Assembly: GCA_029948255.1 (NCBI GenBank)
Contig: JALIZF010001419.1
Coordinates: 124,501-188,500 of the forward strand
DNA length: 64,000 nucleotides
DNA from: Telmatactis stephensoni
Lineage: Eukaryota > Cnidaria > Anthozoa > Actiniaria > Isophelliidae
Direction: 5' to 3'
In this document: positions 41,270 to 51,361 of the stretch, one piece after another
How positions within the stretch are numbered: position 1 is the stretch's first letter
Layout of the letters: each line of letters opens with the position of its first letter
The notes under the pieces: model-generated
What the model was told of the DNA's origin: nothing
What the model saw: only the letters and a program-made list of their open reading frames with translations
The model's database searches: none
Made by a program: the position numbers and the translations under genes

Positions 41270-41812
41270 CCACAGATGAAAATTTCACAAAATATGGGGG
41301 ATGAAACGGTATGTACTGATAACATGGTATACTCTATACATCAACCCTGTGCCACACCCACTGCTGAAAACCACACAAAATATGGCGGAGAAAATGGAAT
41401 ATACGGATAACACAGTATACTCTATAATTCAACACTATGCCACACCCACTGCTGAAAACTACACAAAATATGGTGGAGAAAATGGAATATACGGATTACA
41501 CGGATCATTATATATATTTAAATATATTAATATATTAATATATAATGTTATATAATATTATATATATAATATTATATAATATTATATTCTAATATATTAA
41601 TATATTAAGAAAAAACGTGTTATCCGTATATTCCGTTTTCTCTGCCATATTTTGCGTAGTTTTCACCAGTGGGTGTGGCATAGTGTTGAAGTATAGGGTG
41701 TACTGTGTTATCCGTACGTTCTGTTTTCTCTGCCATATTTTGTGTACTTTTCAGCAGTAGGTGTGGCATAGAGTTGAAGTATAGAATATACCATGTTATC
41801 CGTACATACCGT
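41270..41812. repeat. Large palindrome with ~87-bp repeated units and AT-rich centre
   Basis: Left-arm units (CACAAAATATGGCGGAGAAA ... CACCCACTGCTGAAAA) occur two to three times. They recur inverted on the right (TTTTCTCTGCCATATTTTG ... CAGTGGGTGTGGCATAG). The centre at 41505-41610 is an alternating AT sequence (TATTAATATATT words) that can extrude as a cruciform. Confidence 0.7.
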
Positions 41813-43167
41813 TTAAGTAATGATGTGTCTAAGAACGGGGCAAAAGAACAATAGGCCGCGGCAATAGGAGCAGTTGACCAATTTACTCCAATCCAATTAA
41901 AGACTTGATTGTTATTGGGTTATTCCATCTAAAGCGCCAAATTTGAATTTGGTCTGCTTCTTTCTAACTAGAATCGAAAATGTTACGGAATGTTTTTTTC
42001 ACGTTGTTGGTTATGATTGATCAATATTCAATTTGAATAAATTCCAGACAATTTGTATGCGCTAAAAAGCTGTGCGGCAAATTCATTCAAAATAGTAACG
42101 CTAAGTTTTCGGTATCGCCAAGACATGCCAAGGAAGTAATTGATCACAGACACTTATTGAAAGGTCACAACGATGAGAGAAAGCCCTGCTCGCATGATAG
42201 AATAATATATTTAGAATAAAACTGTAACAAAAATATACAAAAGTCTACAATCAAGCGCTCCATGCTACAGGACGTAGTTTTGCTGACTAAAAAAAAGTAA
42301 ATGCAGTTGAGTATGTAACAAAAGTACGTTCCACTTCTTATTCGGCGGAAAATCGCGTTCATATGACTCTTTATAGGTTGTTGAAAATGTCTACGAGTAT
42401 AATTCTAGATTACGCAAGAGGCAGGCCAATACAAATCGTATTTAATTTGGTTGTAAGAATATCGCAATCCCATTTCATGACGGATAGATCTCAACTTGTC
42501 TTCGTTTGAAAGAATAGCTCTTTTGATCTCGCTGAAGTCCTCCTTCGATACTCCCAAATATTGGGCCATAAGATCATGGTCGAGCAGTCAATAGCATAAA
42601 CTTCTGCGGTGGCTTTGGAAATACCAAGTTCCTTAGAAAGCCGGGTCATCGAAGTTCTTGGTAATTCCGTCTCTCCATTGCCATGACCCCCGCGTGTTGC
42701 GGACAACCACATGATCTTCTGAACGGCATTTTGCCTTCTCAAAGCCAGTCAAATCAACTATATACAAACTTTATACAAACTAAAATGAAAAACTGTGTGT
42801 AAACCTATTCAAAAACTATATTACAATAAATAGAAATGAAGCAATTCACGAAATAGAGCTTTTGATCCAATGCGTGACAGTAATGGCGGACACCGATGAT
42901 TAGTATTCATAACCTTCGATGGCTTCTAACAGCTGATTGGCGCATACAATCGCGCTCATTTTTGGTTGAGACAATGGAAATGGAGGACTAAAACCGAAAG
43001 TGTAACGACATCCTGTAAGAATTGAGTTTTTGCCATTTTTTTTCGTGATTTTTCGACACTGGCCAATCAGATTCCTCTATTTAATTAGAAAATCCAATTA
43101 AATTTTCACACTAGTTTATTTACTTTTGCCGTTGAGATGCCCCGTTCTTGCGCGCATCATTACTTAA
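41813..43167. mobile_element. TTAA-flanked 1.35 kb DNA element
   Basis: TTAA at 41813-41816 and 43164-43167 flanks inverted ends GTAATGATGTGTCTAAGAAC and the complement of GTAATGATGCGCGCAAGAAC, both continuing with GGGGC. The minus-strand frame at 42491-42742 has a helix-turn-helix-like stretch (TRLSKELGISKATAEVYAID) but no catalytic domain. A non-autonomous piggyBac- or Kolobok-type element is likely. Confidence 0.7.
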
Positions 43168-43322
43168 TCTCCCATATTTTGTGTAGTTTTCATCTGTGGG
43201 TCTGATATCTTGTTTGTATACACAGTTGTTTCTACAAGTACCTCGGTCAGTCATGATGTGTGGTTGATTCTGCAAGTATTGTACTTAAGCATGACTTGCA
43301 GTCGATTCTGCCAGTATCGTAG

Positions 43323-44165
43323 TTAAGGTGACTGACTACGTTGGCAAAAAGTAATTAAATATCGTTTAAACCACAATTTTCTAGAACGAAATTTAATGCT
43401 GATCCCAAAAACGAAAAGAAAAAAGGGGGTTCCCGCACTCGTTTTCGAGATAATCAGCATTGTATGAATGCCTATCTCCGAATTTTAGATGCGAAAATCG
43501 CTCAACTGGAAGTGAATAGAAAATAAATTAAGAATTAGGGAAATAACATTTCTACAAAGGCTACAATTGCGTAAATATTTGCTAATGGAGTATTCTGCAA
43601 AATGGCATAAATACTTTTGATGTGAGAACAGCAAAATACCTTCATTCCTTGGCTTTTGTGCCGCGAGTACCAACCACAATTGTCCTCATGTCGAGCAAAA
43701 TTTTATACAAAAATCAATTTTTTCATATGCTAGAATGATTAACTTTTTTTGCAAAATTGATATGATTGAGATTTTTAGGTGTTTTTTTTTAATAAACGAA
43801 AAAAAAGTATAGGGTCCCGTGCAAAAATGAAGGGTTTTGTGCCTTTGAAGTTGTTAAAAAGGGCTAAAAAATGCTAACCGGAAGTGCCGCCATTTTTAAA
43901 ATGACGCGTAGCACGAGCTTGATTCAAATTTGTGTTGATGAAAACGAGCGAGCGCTCACTGTTTTTTCCAAAAAGAAAATATTTTTACTTCATTCTCTAA
44001 TGATTTTGAGTATTTAAATCCACAAGAATAAATTTGGAGCTGATTTTTGTACAAAAACTTTTTTCTATGATTTTTGCTGTTCGCTGAAATCTCTGCGCGC
44101 TATGACATTGCTTAAGACGTAATGCGCGAAATCATGTGCAGTGCCAACGTAGTCAGTCACCTTAA
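43323..44165. mobile_element. TTAA-flanked 0.84 kb DNA element
   Basis: TTAA at 43323-43326 and 44162-44165 flanks near-perfect inverted ends GGTGACTGACTACGTTGGC. It splits the right-hand 38-bp array of the host element. The minus-strand 64-codon frame at 43485-43679 is not recognisable. The ends share GGTGA with the foldback element at 3002-3682. Confidence 0.75.
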
Positions 44166-45143
44166 GCATGACTTGTAGTCGATTCTGCCAGTATCATAGT
44201 TAATCATGACTTGTACTGGATTCTGCAAGTATTGTAGTTAATCATGACTTGCACTGGATTCTGCAAGTATCGTAGTTTAATCATGACTTGTACTCGTTTC
44301 TGTAAGTATCGTAATTAATCATGACTTGTACTCGATTCTGCAAGTATCGTAGTTTAATCATGACTTGCAGTCGAATCTGCAAGTATCGTAGTTAATCATG
44401 ACCTGTACTCGAATCTGCCAGTGTCCTAGTTTGAGATGACTTGCAGTTAAATCTGCAAGTATCCTAGTTTGAGATGACTTGTCACCTTAAAGTGTCGTTG
44501 TTGGACATGACCGACAGTGGGTAGTATCTTAGCTGGGATCTGCTATCCATCGAGTTAGAGGTTGAGTTGAGTTTGAGTTGAGTTTGAGTTGAGTTTGAGT
44601 TTGCCAAAAATACTTTAGGTAAAGGATTATTGCTCATTTAATGACAAAATATCTACATGGGCCTAGGTGAAATATTTCTACAAGCCAGAGAAAAGGATTC
44701 TCGCATGGTGATGAAAGTGTGTTGTGACAACATGCCACTGTCACGCAACTTGAATACTAATTATTGAGAGCTGTATTATTTTTTTCTTCGTAATACTGTC
44801 GGTATTACGTCTGCATTTTATCGGCCTACCTTTTTCTGGTCGATAGTTAAAAATTTCCCCTCCGCAAGTTAGCTTTTAGACTAGCTACCGAACTGATAAA
44901 GTACTTGTTGATCGGACGCGGATCAAATAACTAAACGTCCGGCTGTCTGGTAATAATTTTTCCATATATTTCTCTTTGAAATTTTTCTTTCAAAACTGTG
45001 CTAACTTTATCTAGAATGTTCATGGGTATCTAGAAAAGAAAATTAATTAGTGTAAGAAAATTTGAACGTTGTCTTTTCGCCCTCGCCGACCCTGTACACT
45101 GCTGTACAAATTAAAGGAGTTACGAGAGCCATGTGGCCAAGCA

Positions 45144-45397
45144 TTGACACTAGCCTCCTCCGCAGACAATCTTTTTCTTTCTCTTGGGCTTCCTGTTGCA
45201 AAGATGAGAGACTGGGGGCGAGCAAAAACGGATAAGCGGGAAGGGGGAGAGGGAAGAAAGAAAGAGAAGAGGAGTACTCCTCCTCCTCGCTTCTCCTAAA
45301 CTCTCGCCTCCAGTTTTCGCTCTTCCCGTTTGATCCCACAGGAAACCCAATAAAGGAAAGGAAAGGAGTAGCCTGTGGAGGAGGCTACGTTGACACT
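45144..45397. mobile_element. hAT-like MITE, 238 bp
   Basis: A perfect 8-bp duplication TTGACACT (45144-45151 and 45390-45397) flanks inverted ends AGCCTCCTCCGCAG and CTGTGGAGGAGGCT. An 8-bp duplication is typical of hAT elements. The internal G/A-rich stretch gives spurious reading frames on both strands. Confidence 0.75.
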
Positions 45398-45599
45398 TTG
45401 ATAGCAAATATGTTGTCACGCTTGAATTTCGTAGTCTGTGATGTGGTAGCGTGTGGTTGTATGCCAAAAAGGGGACAGGTAAAAAAATGATGTGTAAATG
45501 ATGAGAACACGACTTGTGATAAGGGGGGAGGGGGGGGTAGGTGTATATATGGGACAGTAGAAGTAAAAATGAAAAGTTAAAATTTGTGTAAATAAAACA

Positions 45600-47300
45600 A
45601 GAGGAAAAGAGAAAATATAAAAATAATCAACAGAATTGTTATTTGATAATGAAAAATCTAGATTTTGAAAAGCCTGTTTAGTGGTATTAGTTTGAAGCGT
45701 GGATATAAATTCTTTTTCAATATCGGCATTCCATTTTATTTTAGTTGGAGCTGCATTTAAGAAACTTGTATTATTATCATCTTTTACGTTCAATCCTTTC
45801 AGCTTTAAAGAGAATGAAATTGGAGAATGACAGGAATGAAAACTGGGTGGATTAACAGAAAAATTGAATTTGCGAAAAGAGATTATCACTAACTATGGAG
45901 TAATCGATACAGCTGGATCCATTATGCTTAAAGTAGGTAAATTGACCAGAGAGGTCTCCCTTCATTCTACCATTCAATATTCGTAAATTAAAAGCAATAC
46001 AAGTTTCAATTAATAACTTTCCAAAGTTAGAGATTAGACAAGGCGCAAAACTGAAAAAGTCAATCGCAAAAAGTGCAGAAGGCATTTTGGGGTCGAGGCT
46101 GGTAACATAACTATTCTAAACTAATTTTTCATGCTGAATCCGAATATGACTGTTACCAAGACGTATTCTGCAATCTTATCGTGTAAATGACGTATTTTGT
46201 GAATTGCTACAGTCATTTCATACTAACAGCTTTTTCATGTAATTCCAAAAGTTCCCAAACTTAAAAACAATTACCATAGCTGGAAAGAGCATATCAACAT
46301 CAGTAAAACTGTAAAGTTTGAAGGATATAAGTTGAAAAATCAAGGAGATACGAATTTTTAAAAAACAAAATTTTGTATGAAAACACTTACAGTTATCCAA
46401 GAGATACAAATAAATTTCGTTTTTTGAAAATTCGTATCTCCTTGAGTTTTCAACTTATATCCTTCAAACGTCACAGTTTTACTGATTTTGATATGCTCTT
46501 TCCAACCATGGTCATTGTTTTTAAGTTTGGGAACTTTTGGAATTACATGAAAAAGCCGTTAGTATGAAATGACTGTAGCAATACACAAAATACGTCTTTT
46601 AAACGATAGGATTGCAGAATACGTCTTGGTAACAGTCATATTTGGATTTAGCATGAAAAATTAGTTTAGAATAGTTATATTACCAGCCTCTACCCCAAAA
46701 TGCCTACAGGTATCTTATTTCTCGAAAATGCGCCTTGTCTAGATCTTTTCATCACGATTATTTCTACTAACTATATCATCTTGATAATCAGATGATATCA
46801 ATGAATCCTGAGGAGAATATTGTACAAAGTCTTTTAGAGATCCTGTTCTTGCATTAAAATCACCACATAATATGATATTACCTAGTTTACTGAACTTCAG
46901 AAGTTGAGATTGTAGAATATCAAAAGGACCATATTGGTCTCGCGCAATTACTTTTGAAGTATTAGGTGGCACATAAGCACAACAAATATAAACATCCTCA
47001 GTTAATCTAAAAAACGTTTTGTCTAGCTTGCACCATAAAAAATAATCATCATTATTATCACTAGGTAATACCTTTATACCCTTCCTAAGGGAGTTTTTGT
47101 TCAAAATTGATATACCTCCAGAAGATCTTTTAGCTTTGGAATGTTTGATCCTGTATTTAGAAAAAACTGTAAAAATTGGGAATTTGTATTTCATGATTCA
47201 AAGGTAACCAAGTCTCTAAAAGAATTACGAAATCAAATTTATCTATGAAACTCATAAAGTAAGGGTCTTCTAACTTATTAAGTAACTCCTTCTGCATTGA
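45600..47300 (-). pseudogene. LINE endonuclease fragment split by a foldback element
   Basis: Minus-strand coding pieces, 5' to 3': about 47290-47190 (KLEDPYFMSFIDKFDFVILLET-type AP-endonuclease start), a frameshift, then 47194-46746 (SSGGISILNKNS, VYICCAYVPPN, NIILCGDFNARTG) and 46025-45650 (KLLIETCIAFNLRILNGR, FTYFKHNGSSCIDYSIVSD). The last two join in frame once the foldback at 46026-46745 is removed. The copy stops before any RT domain. Confidence 0.7.
46026..46745. mobile_element. Foldback element with ~310-bp arms
   Basis: Ends TAGACAAGGCGCA and TGCGCCTTGTCTA are inverted, and nearly the whole element is palindromic, with a small loop at about 46375-46400. Removing it restores the LINE frame with a 3-bp GAT duplication. 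The mirror-image 63- and 64-codon frames on its arms are not genes. Confidence 0.75.
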
Positions 47301-47555
47301 ATGAGCAAAAGGACAATGATTTTTGTACTGTAGTCATAATTTATGAAATATCTAGTAGACATTTGGTGATAATTCAGTAACTGAGGAAATTGCATATAAG
47401 GTAAAAATAAGAAAATAATAGATAAATAAGTAAATAAAGATAGTGAGAAGTAAAAACAAGATAAACTAATTACACTAAAAATATATTTAAAAAAAAACAT
47501 AAAAATAATAGCTTCATTATAACTACTTATATATGAATAAAAAAAAGAATTTAAC

Positions 47556-47840
47556 CTATGATAGGCTGATTGAACAAAAGTTGTTCTTTTCTCTTGTGCT
47601 GGTCGATGGTCGAGAGCTTTGGGCGACGTAATACTGCCTCTTGTTGACAGATAAGAAATACAATCGACTCCACGTGGCGAAACACACTTGGAAATTATCC
47701 TTTACTTTCACTAGCAAATCAAAATAGACCATACACAGTTTGAGAGAAGACGTTTCTCTATTTTCAGGAGAGTCACCTTCATGACATAGTATACAATTCT
47801 CCCAACAAAACGAAGCCACCTCATATAGAGGTGGCCGCAC
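47556..47840 (-). other. Unrecognised open frame near the right end of the 3.5 kb element
   Basis: A 94-codon minus-strand frame (MRPPLYEVASFCWENC start) has some Cys and mixed composition but no family I recognise. It could be a remnant of the element's own protein. From 47310 to 48140 nothing else was identified. Confidence 0.2.
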
Positions 47841-48372
47841 TGCACGACTGCAGACAAAGTGAGAGAATCACGACAGTCATGTTTATTTGATCAGGAGTAA
47901 TTTCTCAGTTAAAATGTTTAAGAAATGACTTATATTTGTTCTCGATTTTATTCCCGCTAACTCAGTGATAACTCAAACTCATTTCAAACTCAACTCAAAC
48001 TCAACTCAATGATTAATCGATCTCATCTTAGCTATAACTAATCTTTTTCGAAAATCTTGTAGTTGACTTAGTCTTTTAGATAAAACGACCGGAAATAGTT
48101 GAAAAACTGCAATGCTTGACATTGAAAAATGCGAGCAAAAAAAAGGAACAGTGATCTTAGGGTAATGGTGATCACCATCACCATTACCATCACCCCACCA
48201 CCACCACTATCATCATCATTACCTTAAATCAATGATACTAGTTTTCTCGCATTTAGCAACATTGTATAAATTGAAAATGGTTAAACAGTTTAATTTTGTT
48301 AGCATGATTATGTCTGTTGTATTAGAAATCTCAAAATCTTGCTCTTACAAATGCCTAAATCATTTTTGCATT

Positions 48373-48650
48373 TGTAACAAAAGATTTTACTCTCTTGTGT
48401 GATAACTATGTATAACTATATGTAACTGTATATTCGGGCGGTCTTGTCCTTTCGTTTGCTTACTAGCAAAGAGTACTATCAAACGCTCATCTAGACTGTT
48501 TTAGCCAGCCCCAAGAAATCCACACTCCCGACCTCGACCAGACCCTTATATACCCAACCCCGAGGGAATACCCACATAACACACACAATACGACACGCGC
48601 ACAATACAAACAGAGTTACTTAAACATACACGAAACAATTCGCTGTTACA
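48373..48650 (-). repeat. 3' LTR of the Gypsy-type element
   Basis: 278 bp, TG...CA ends. It matches the 55120-55397 LTR base for base as far as I can compare by eye. The polypurine tract (AAAAAAGGGAAACG on the minus strand) sits immediately next to it. Confidence 0.9.
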
Positions 48651-48673
48651 CGTTTCCCTTTTTTTTCTTTTTT

Positions 48674-51361
48674 TTAAGTGGTGAAGTCCTTCATCCATCT
48701 TGGTCTGTTCCGAACACGACCTGATCTTCTGGGAACTTGTATGGAAGTGCTGCTTTCTTGTGACACATCCGACACATCCTGGGTTGTGCTGTCAGGAGGG
48801 AAGGGGCATGGCAACAAATGATTTCGGTGGATCATCCTCTTACGACCCTGTCCATTTTCTCTTTGGATCTCAAACACTGGTAAATCATTATTGGGCTTAG
48901 ACGTAACCACATACGTATCCTTCTCCCAGAAATTGTCAAGCTTGCCACTTGGGGTCAGGTTCCTCAATAAAACTCTATCGCCCTTCTTAAGACTAGATAC
49001 CATTGGTCTTCGGTCATAGATATTCTTGTGTCGTTTTGATGCCATCCTTGAATTCCTCTGGGCAATTTCATATGCCTGGCTAAGTCTTCGCTTCAAATCC
49101 GCTACAAACTTTGATGAACTCCCTACCTTCGTGCGATTATTAGGCGTAAGACCCAAGTAAACATCAATGGCGAGTCTAGGCTCTCTTCCGAACATTAAGT
49201 AGAAAGGCGAAAACCCCGTCGATTCATGTCTTGTAGCATTGTATGCGTGGACCACAGGTGCAATAGCGTCTTTCCAGTTTTTCTTGTCTTTCTCAGGCAA
49301 AGTACCAAGCATATGCAGCAGTGTGCGGTTAAACCGCTCACACATACCATTCCCACTTGGATGATATGGGGTCGTACGTGACTTTTCCACACCAGCCAGA
49401 TTACAGAGTTGTTGGATTATCTGGGATTCAAAGTTCCTCCCCTGGTCGCTGTGCAACCTCTCCGGAAAGCCGTAGTGCACAATGAACTTCTCAAACAAAA
49501 CGCGAGCAGTTGTTTTAGCGGTCTGATTAAGAGTTGGAAACGCTTGAGCGTAACGGGTGAAATGGTCTGTAATAACCAGAACATTTTCGTAGCCACCTGC
49601 AGATCTTTCAAGTTTCAGATAATCGATGCATACTAATTCCATTGGAGATGTGGAAACGATTGGTACCAATGGTGCAACTTTGTGGGGTTGAGGAGATTTT
49701 CTTAGTACACATCGCTTACAGGTTCTGACCATTTGTGTCAGCTCTTTTGTCATTCTTGGCCAAAAGAACCTGGAACGGGCCAAGGCCAATGTCCTTTCAA
49801 TTCCAAAATGCCCCATATTGTCGTGAATTCCTTGGAACGCCTTTACTTTTAAAGCTTCTGGTATCACCAACTGAGTCGTTACTTGATCACCTTCACCACA
49901 CTCGCGATGCAAGACCCCATCGACTAGACGCAGTCGTTCAAATTCTCTAAGGTAGTCTCGCACATTTTTTTCTTCTCTCATCAAATCAGCGCGTCTTGTC
50001 ACCCTTGTACTCTTCAAAAGTTGAATAACTCTTGCTAATATTGGATCACTTTCTTGGTGTAATCTGAGCTCGTCGATAGTGAGAGAGGGTAAATTTGATG
50101 TTGCACCTTCAGTACAAATTCCCATTGCCATGTTGACACCAACTTCGCTCATACAGAAGCTCTCTATTAATGAGGGTTGATTCGTGTTGTCTCTTGTGAT
50201 GATACCATTTGACATTGCAGCCATTTCCTGTCTTGTGATGGTACGCTCTTCTTCGGTTTCTACTTCATGAGGTCGGCGAGACAAAGCATCGGCATCTTGG
50301 TTCTTCTTTCCAGAGCGATAAACTATGTCAAAATCATAAGCAGCCAAGGACGCAAGCCAACAATGACCGGTTGCGTCCAGTCGTGCAGTTGTCGTCACAT
50401 ACGTAAGAGGATTGTTATCGGTTCTCACTGTAAAACGATGCCCATAAAGATAGTCATGAAATTTGTCGACAATAGCCCATTTTAAGGCTAGAAATTCCAA
50501 TTTATGCGCGGGGTAATTCTTTTCAGCTTTTCTCAGAGCCCTGCTTGCATAACATATTACCTTTTCCACGCCTTCTTGAATTTGACTCAACGTTGCTCCT
50601 AATCCGTCGTGACTAGCATCCGTATTGACGATAAATGGCGATTTGAAATCCGGATAAGAGAGTACTGTTGGAGATGACAATATCTGAACAACACCATCAA
50701 ATGCAGACTGGCAATCGTCCGACCATACCCAATCTTCGGTCTTGAGCTGCCTCTTACCCTTCCCAGGCTTTCCAAGCAAGCTTGTCACTAGATCATTTAA
50801 AGGTTTGACGAGTTTTGAGAATGCCGGGACAAACTTTCTATAGTAGCCACAAAAACCAAGGAACGTTCTGAGCTGGTCCAGATTTTGTGGTACCGGCCAG
50901 TCTCTAATTGCACTAACCTTCTCTGGGTCGGTTTCAATACCTTCCTGTGAGATGACGTGTCCAAGATATTTGACTCTTTCCTTGAAGAACGAGCATTTCG
51001 AAGATTTCAACTTTAATCCATACTTCTCAAGTCTCGCGAACACTGCTTCTAGACGTTCTAAGTGCTCCTCGAAGGTTCTTGCATAGATGATTATGTCGTC
51101 AATGTAAACGATGCACTTGTTAAAGTTAAGATCGGCCATACAGTGTTCCATAAGTCTTTGGAAGGTCGCTGGCGCATTGGTAAGTCCGAATGCCATGCGG
51201 TTACACTCAAAAAAAACCCAAAGGTCCGACAGTAAAAGCTGTCTTAGCCTTATCAGCCTCGTCAATTTCGATCTGCCAATAGCCACTTTTGAGGTCCAGC
51301 GTAGAAAACCAGGAACATCCTGCCATCGTCTCCAAAGCTTCTTCCATTCTCGGCAAGGCAT
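48674..51361 (-). CDS. Gypsy pol, second part: RT, RNase H, integrase
   Basis: This 895-codon frame holds most of pol. True coding in this frame begins at about residue 48, after an 8-T run (51210-51217) where it takes over from the upstream frame. RT: CNRMAFGLTNAPATFQRLM and the catalytic VYIDDIIIYA (86-89). RNase H: PFIVNTDASHDGLG, LEFLALKWAI, VRTDNNPLTYV. Integrase: a His/Cys zinc finger (HDNMGHFGIERT... CKRCVLR), VCIDYLKL, RLHSDQGRNFES and GNGMCERFNRTL. A basic C-terminal domain (KGDRVLLRNLTPSGKLDN) ends the protein. All catalytic residues are present. It would copy the genomic RNA and insert the cDNA. A one-base difference in the T run separates it from the protease frame. Confidence 0.85.
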   Translation of the reverse strand: MPCREWKKLWRRWQDVPGFLRWTSKVAIGRSKLTRLIRLRQLLLSDLWVFFECNRMAFGLTNAPATFQRLMEHCMADLNFNKCIVYIDDIIIYARTFEEHLERLEAVFARLEKYGLKLKSSKCSFFKERVKYLGHVISQEGIETDPEKVSAIRDWPVPQNLDQLRTFLGFCGYYRKFVPAFSKLVKPLNDLVTSLLGKPGKGKRQLKTEDWVWSDDCQSAFDGVVQILSSPTVLSYPDFKSPFIVNTDASHDGLGATLSQIQEGVEKVICYASRALRKAEKNYPAHKLEFLALKWAIVDKFHDYLYGHRFTVRTDNNPLTYVTTTARLDATGHCWLASLAAYDFDIVYRSGKKNQDADALSRRPHEVETEEERTITRQEMAAMSNGIITRDNTNQPSLIESFCMSEVGVNMAMGICTEGATSNLPSLTIDELRLHQESDPILARVIQLLKSTRVTRRADLMREEKNVRDYLREFERLRLVDGVLHRECGEGDQVTTQLVIPEALKVKAFQGIHDNMGHFGIERTLALARSRFFWPRMTKELTQMVRTCKRCVLRKSPQPHKVAPLVPIVSTSPMELVCIDYLKLERSAGGYENVLVITDHFTRYAQAFPTLNQTAKTTARVLFEKFIVHYGFPERLHSDQGRNFESQIIQQLCNLAGVEKSRTTPYHPSGNGMCERFNRTLLHMLGTLPEKDKKNWKDAIAPVVHAYNATRHESTGFSPFYLMFGREPRLAIDVYLGLTPNNRTKVGSSSKFVADLKRRLSQAYEIAQRNSRMASKRHKNIYDRRPMVSSLKKGDRVLLRNLTPSGKLDNFWEKDTYVVTSKPNNDLPVFEIQRENGQGRKRMIHRNHLLPCPFPPDSTTQDVSDVSQESSTSIQVPRRSGRVRNRPRWMKDFTT

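Larger units (their letters stand above)
41040..44520. mobile_element. Element bounded by inverted arrays of 38-bp units
   Basis: The left array (41057-41240) has four to five units of the form GATACTTGCAGAATCAACTA CAAGTCATG. The right array has the complementary unit about ten times, two at 43250-43322 and eight at 44166-44490, interrupted by a TTAA element. Inside lies a palindromic region (41270-41812) and another TTAA insertion. There is no convincing transposase. A target duplication could not be fixed because the edges are degenerate. Confidence 0.6.
44526..48033. mobile_element. Possible 3.5 kb element with 9-bp duplication
   Basis: ATCTTAGCT occurs at 44526-44534 and 48025-48033 in direct orientation. 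Immediately inside, GGATCTGCTATCCATCGAGT on the left resembles the complement of the right end (GAGATCGATTAATCATTGAG). Behind each lies an inverted simple array (GAGTTGAGTTT units at 44570-44602, complementary at 47970-48010). A 9-bp duplication would fit a Mutator-like element. No transposase was recognised; the content is later insertions. Confidence 0.4.

Noticed and set aside
41057..44490. CRISPR-like look of the 38-bp arrays
   Set aside because: Units are diverged tandem copies with no unique spacers, they occur inverted at two ends, and the genome is eukaryotic.
45043..45467. Overlapping frames around 45.2 kb
   Set aside because: They are produced by purine-rich sequence of the hAT-like MITE and lack any conserved motif.
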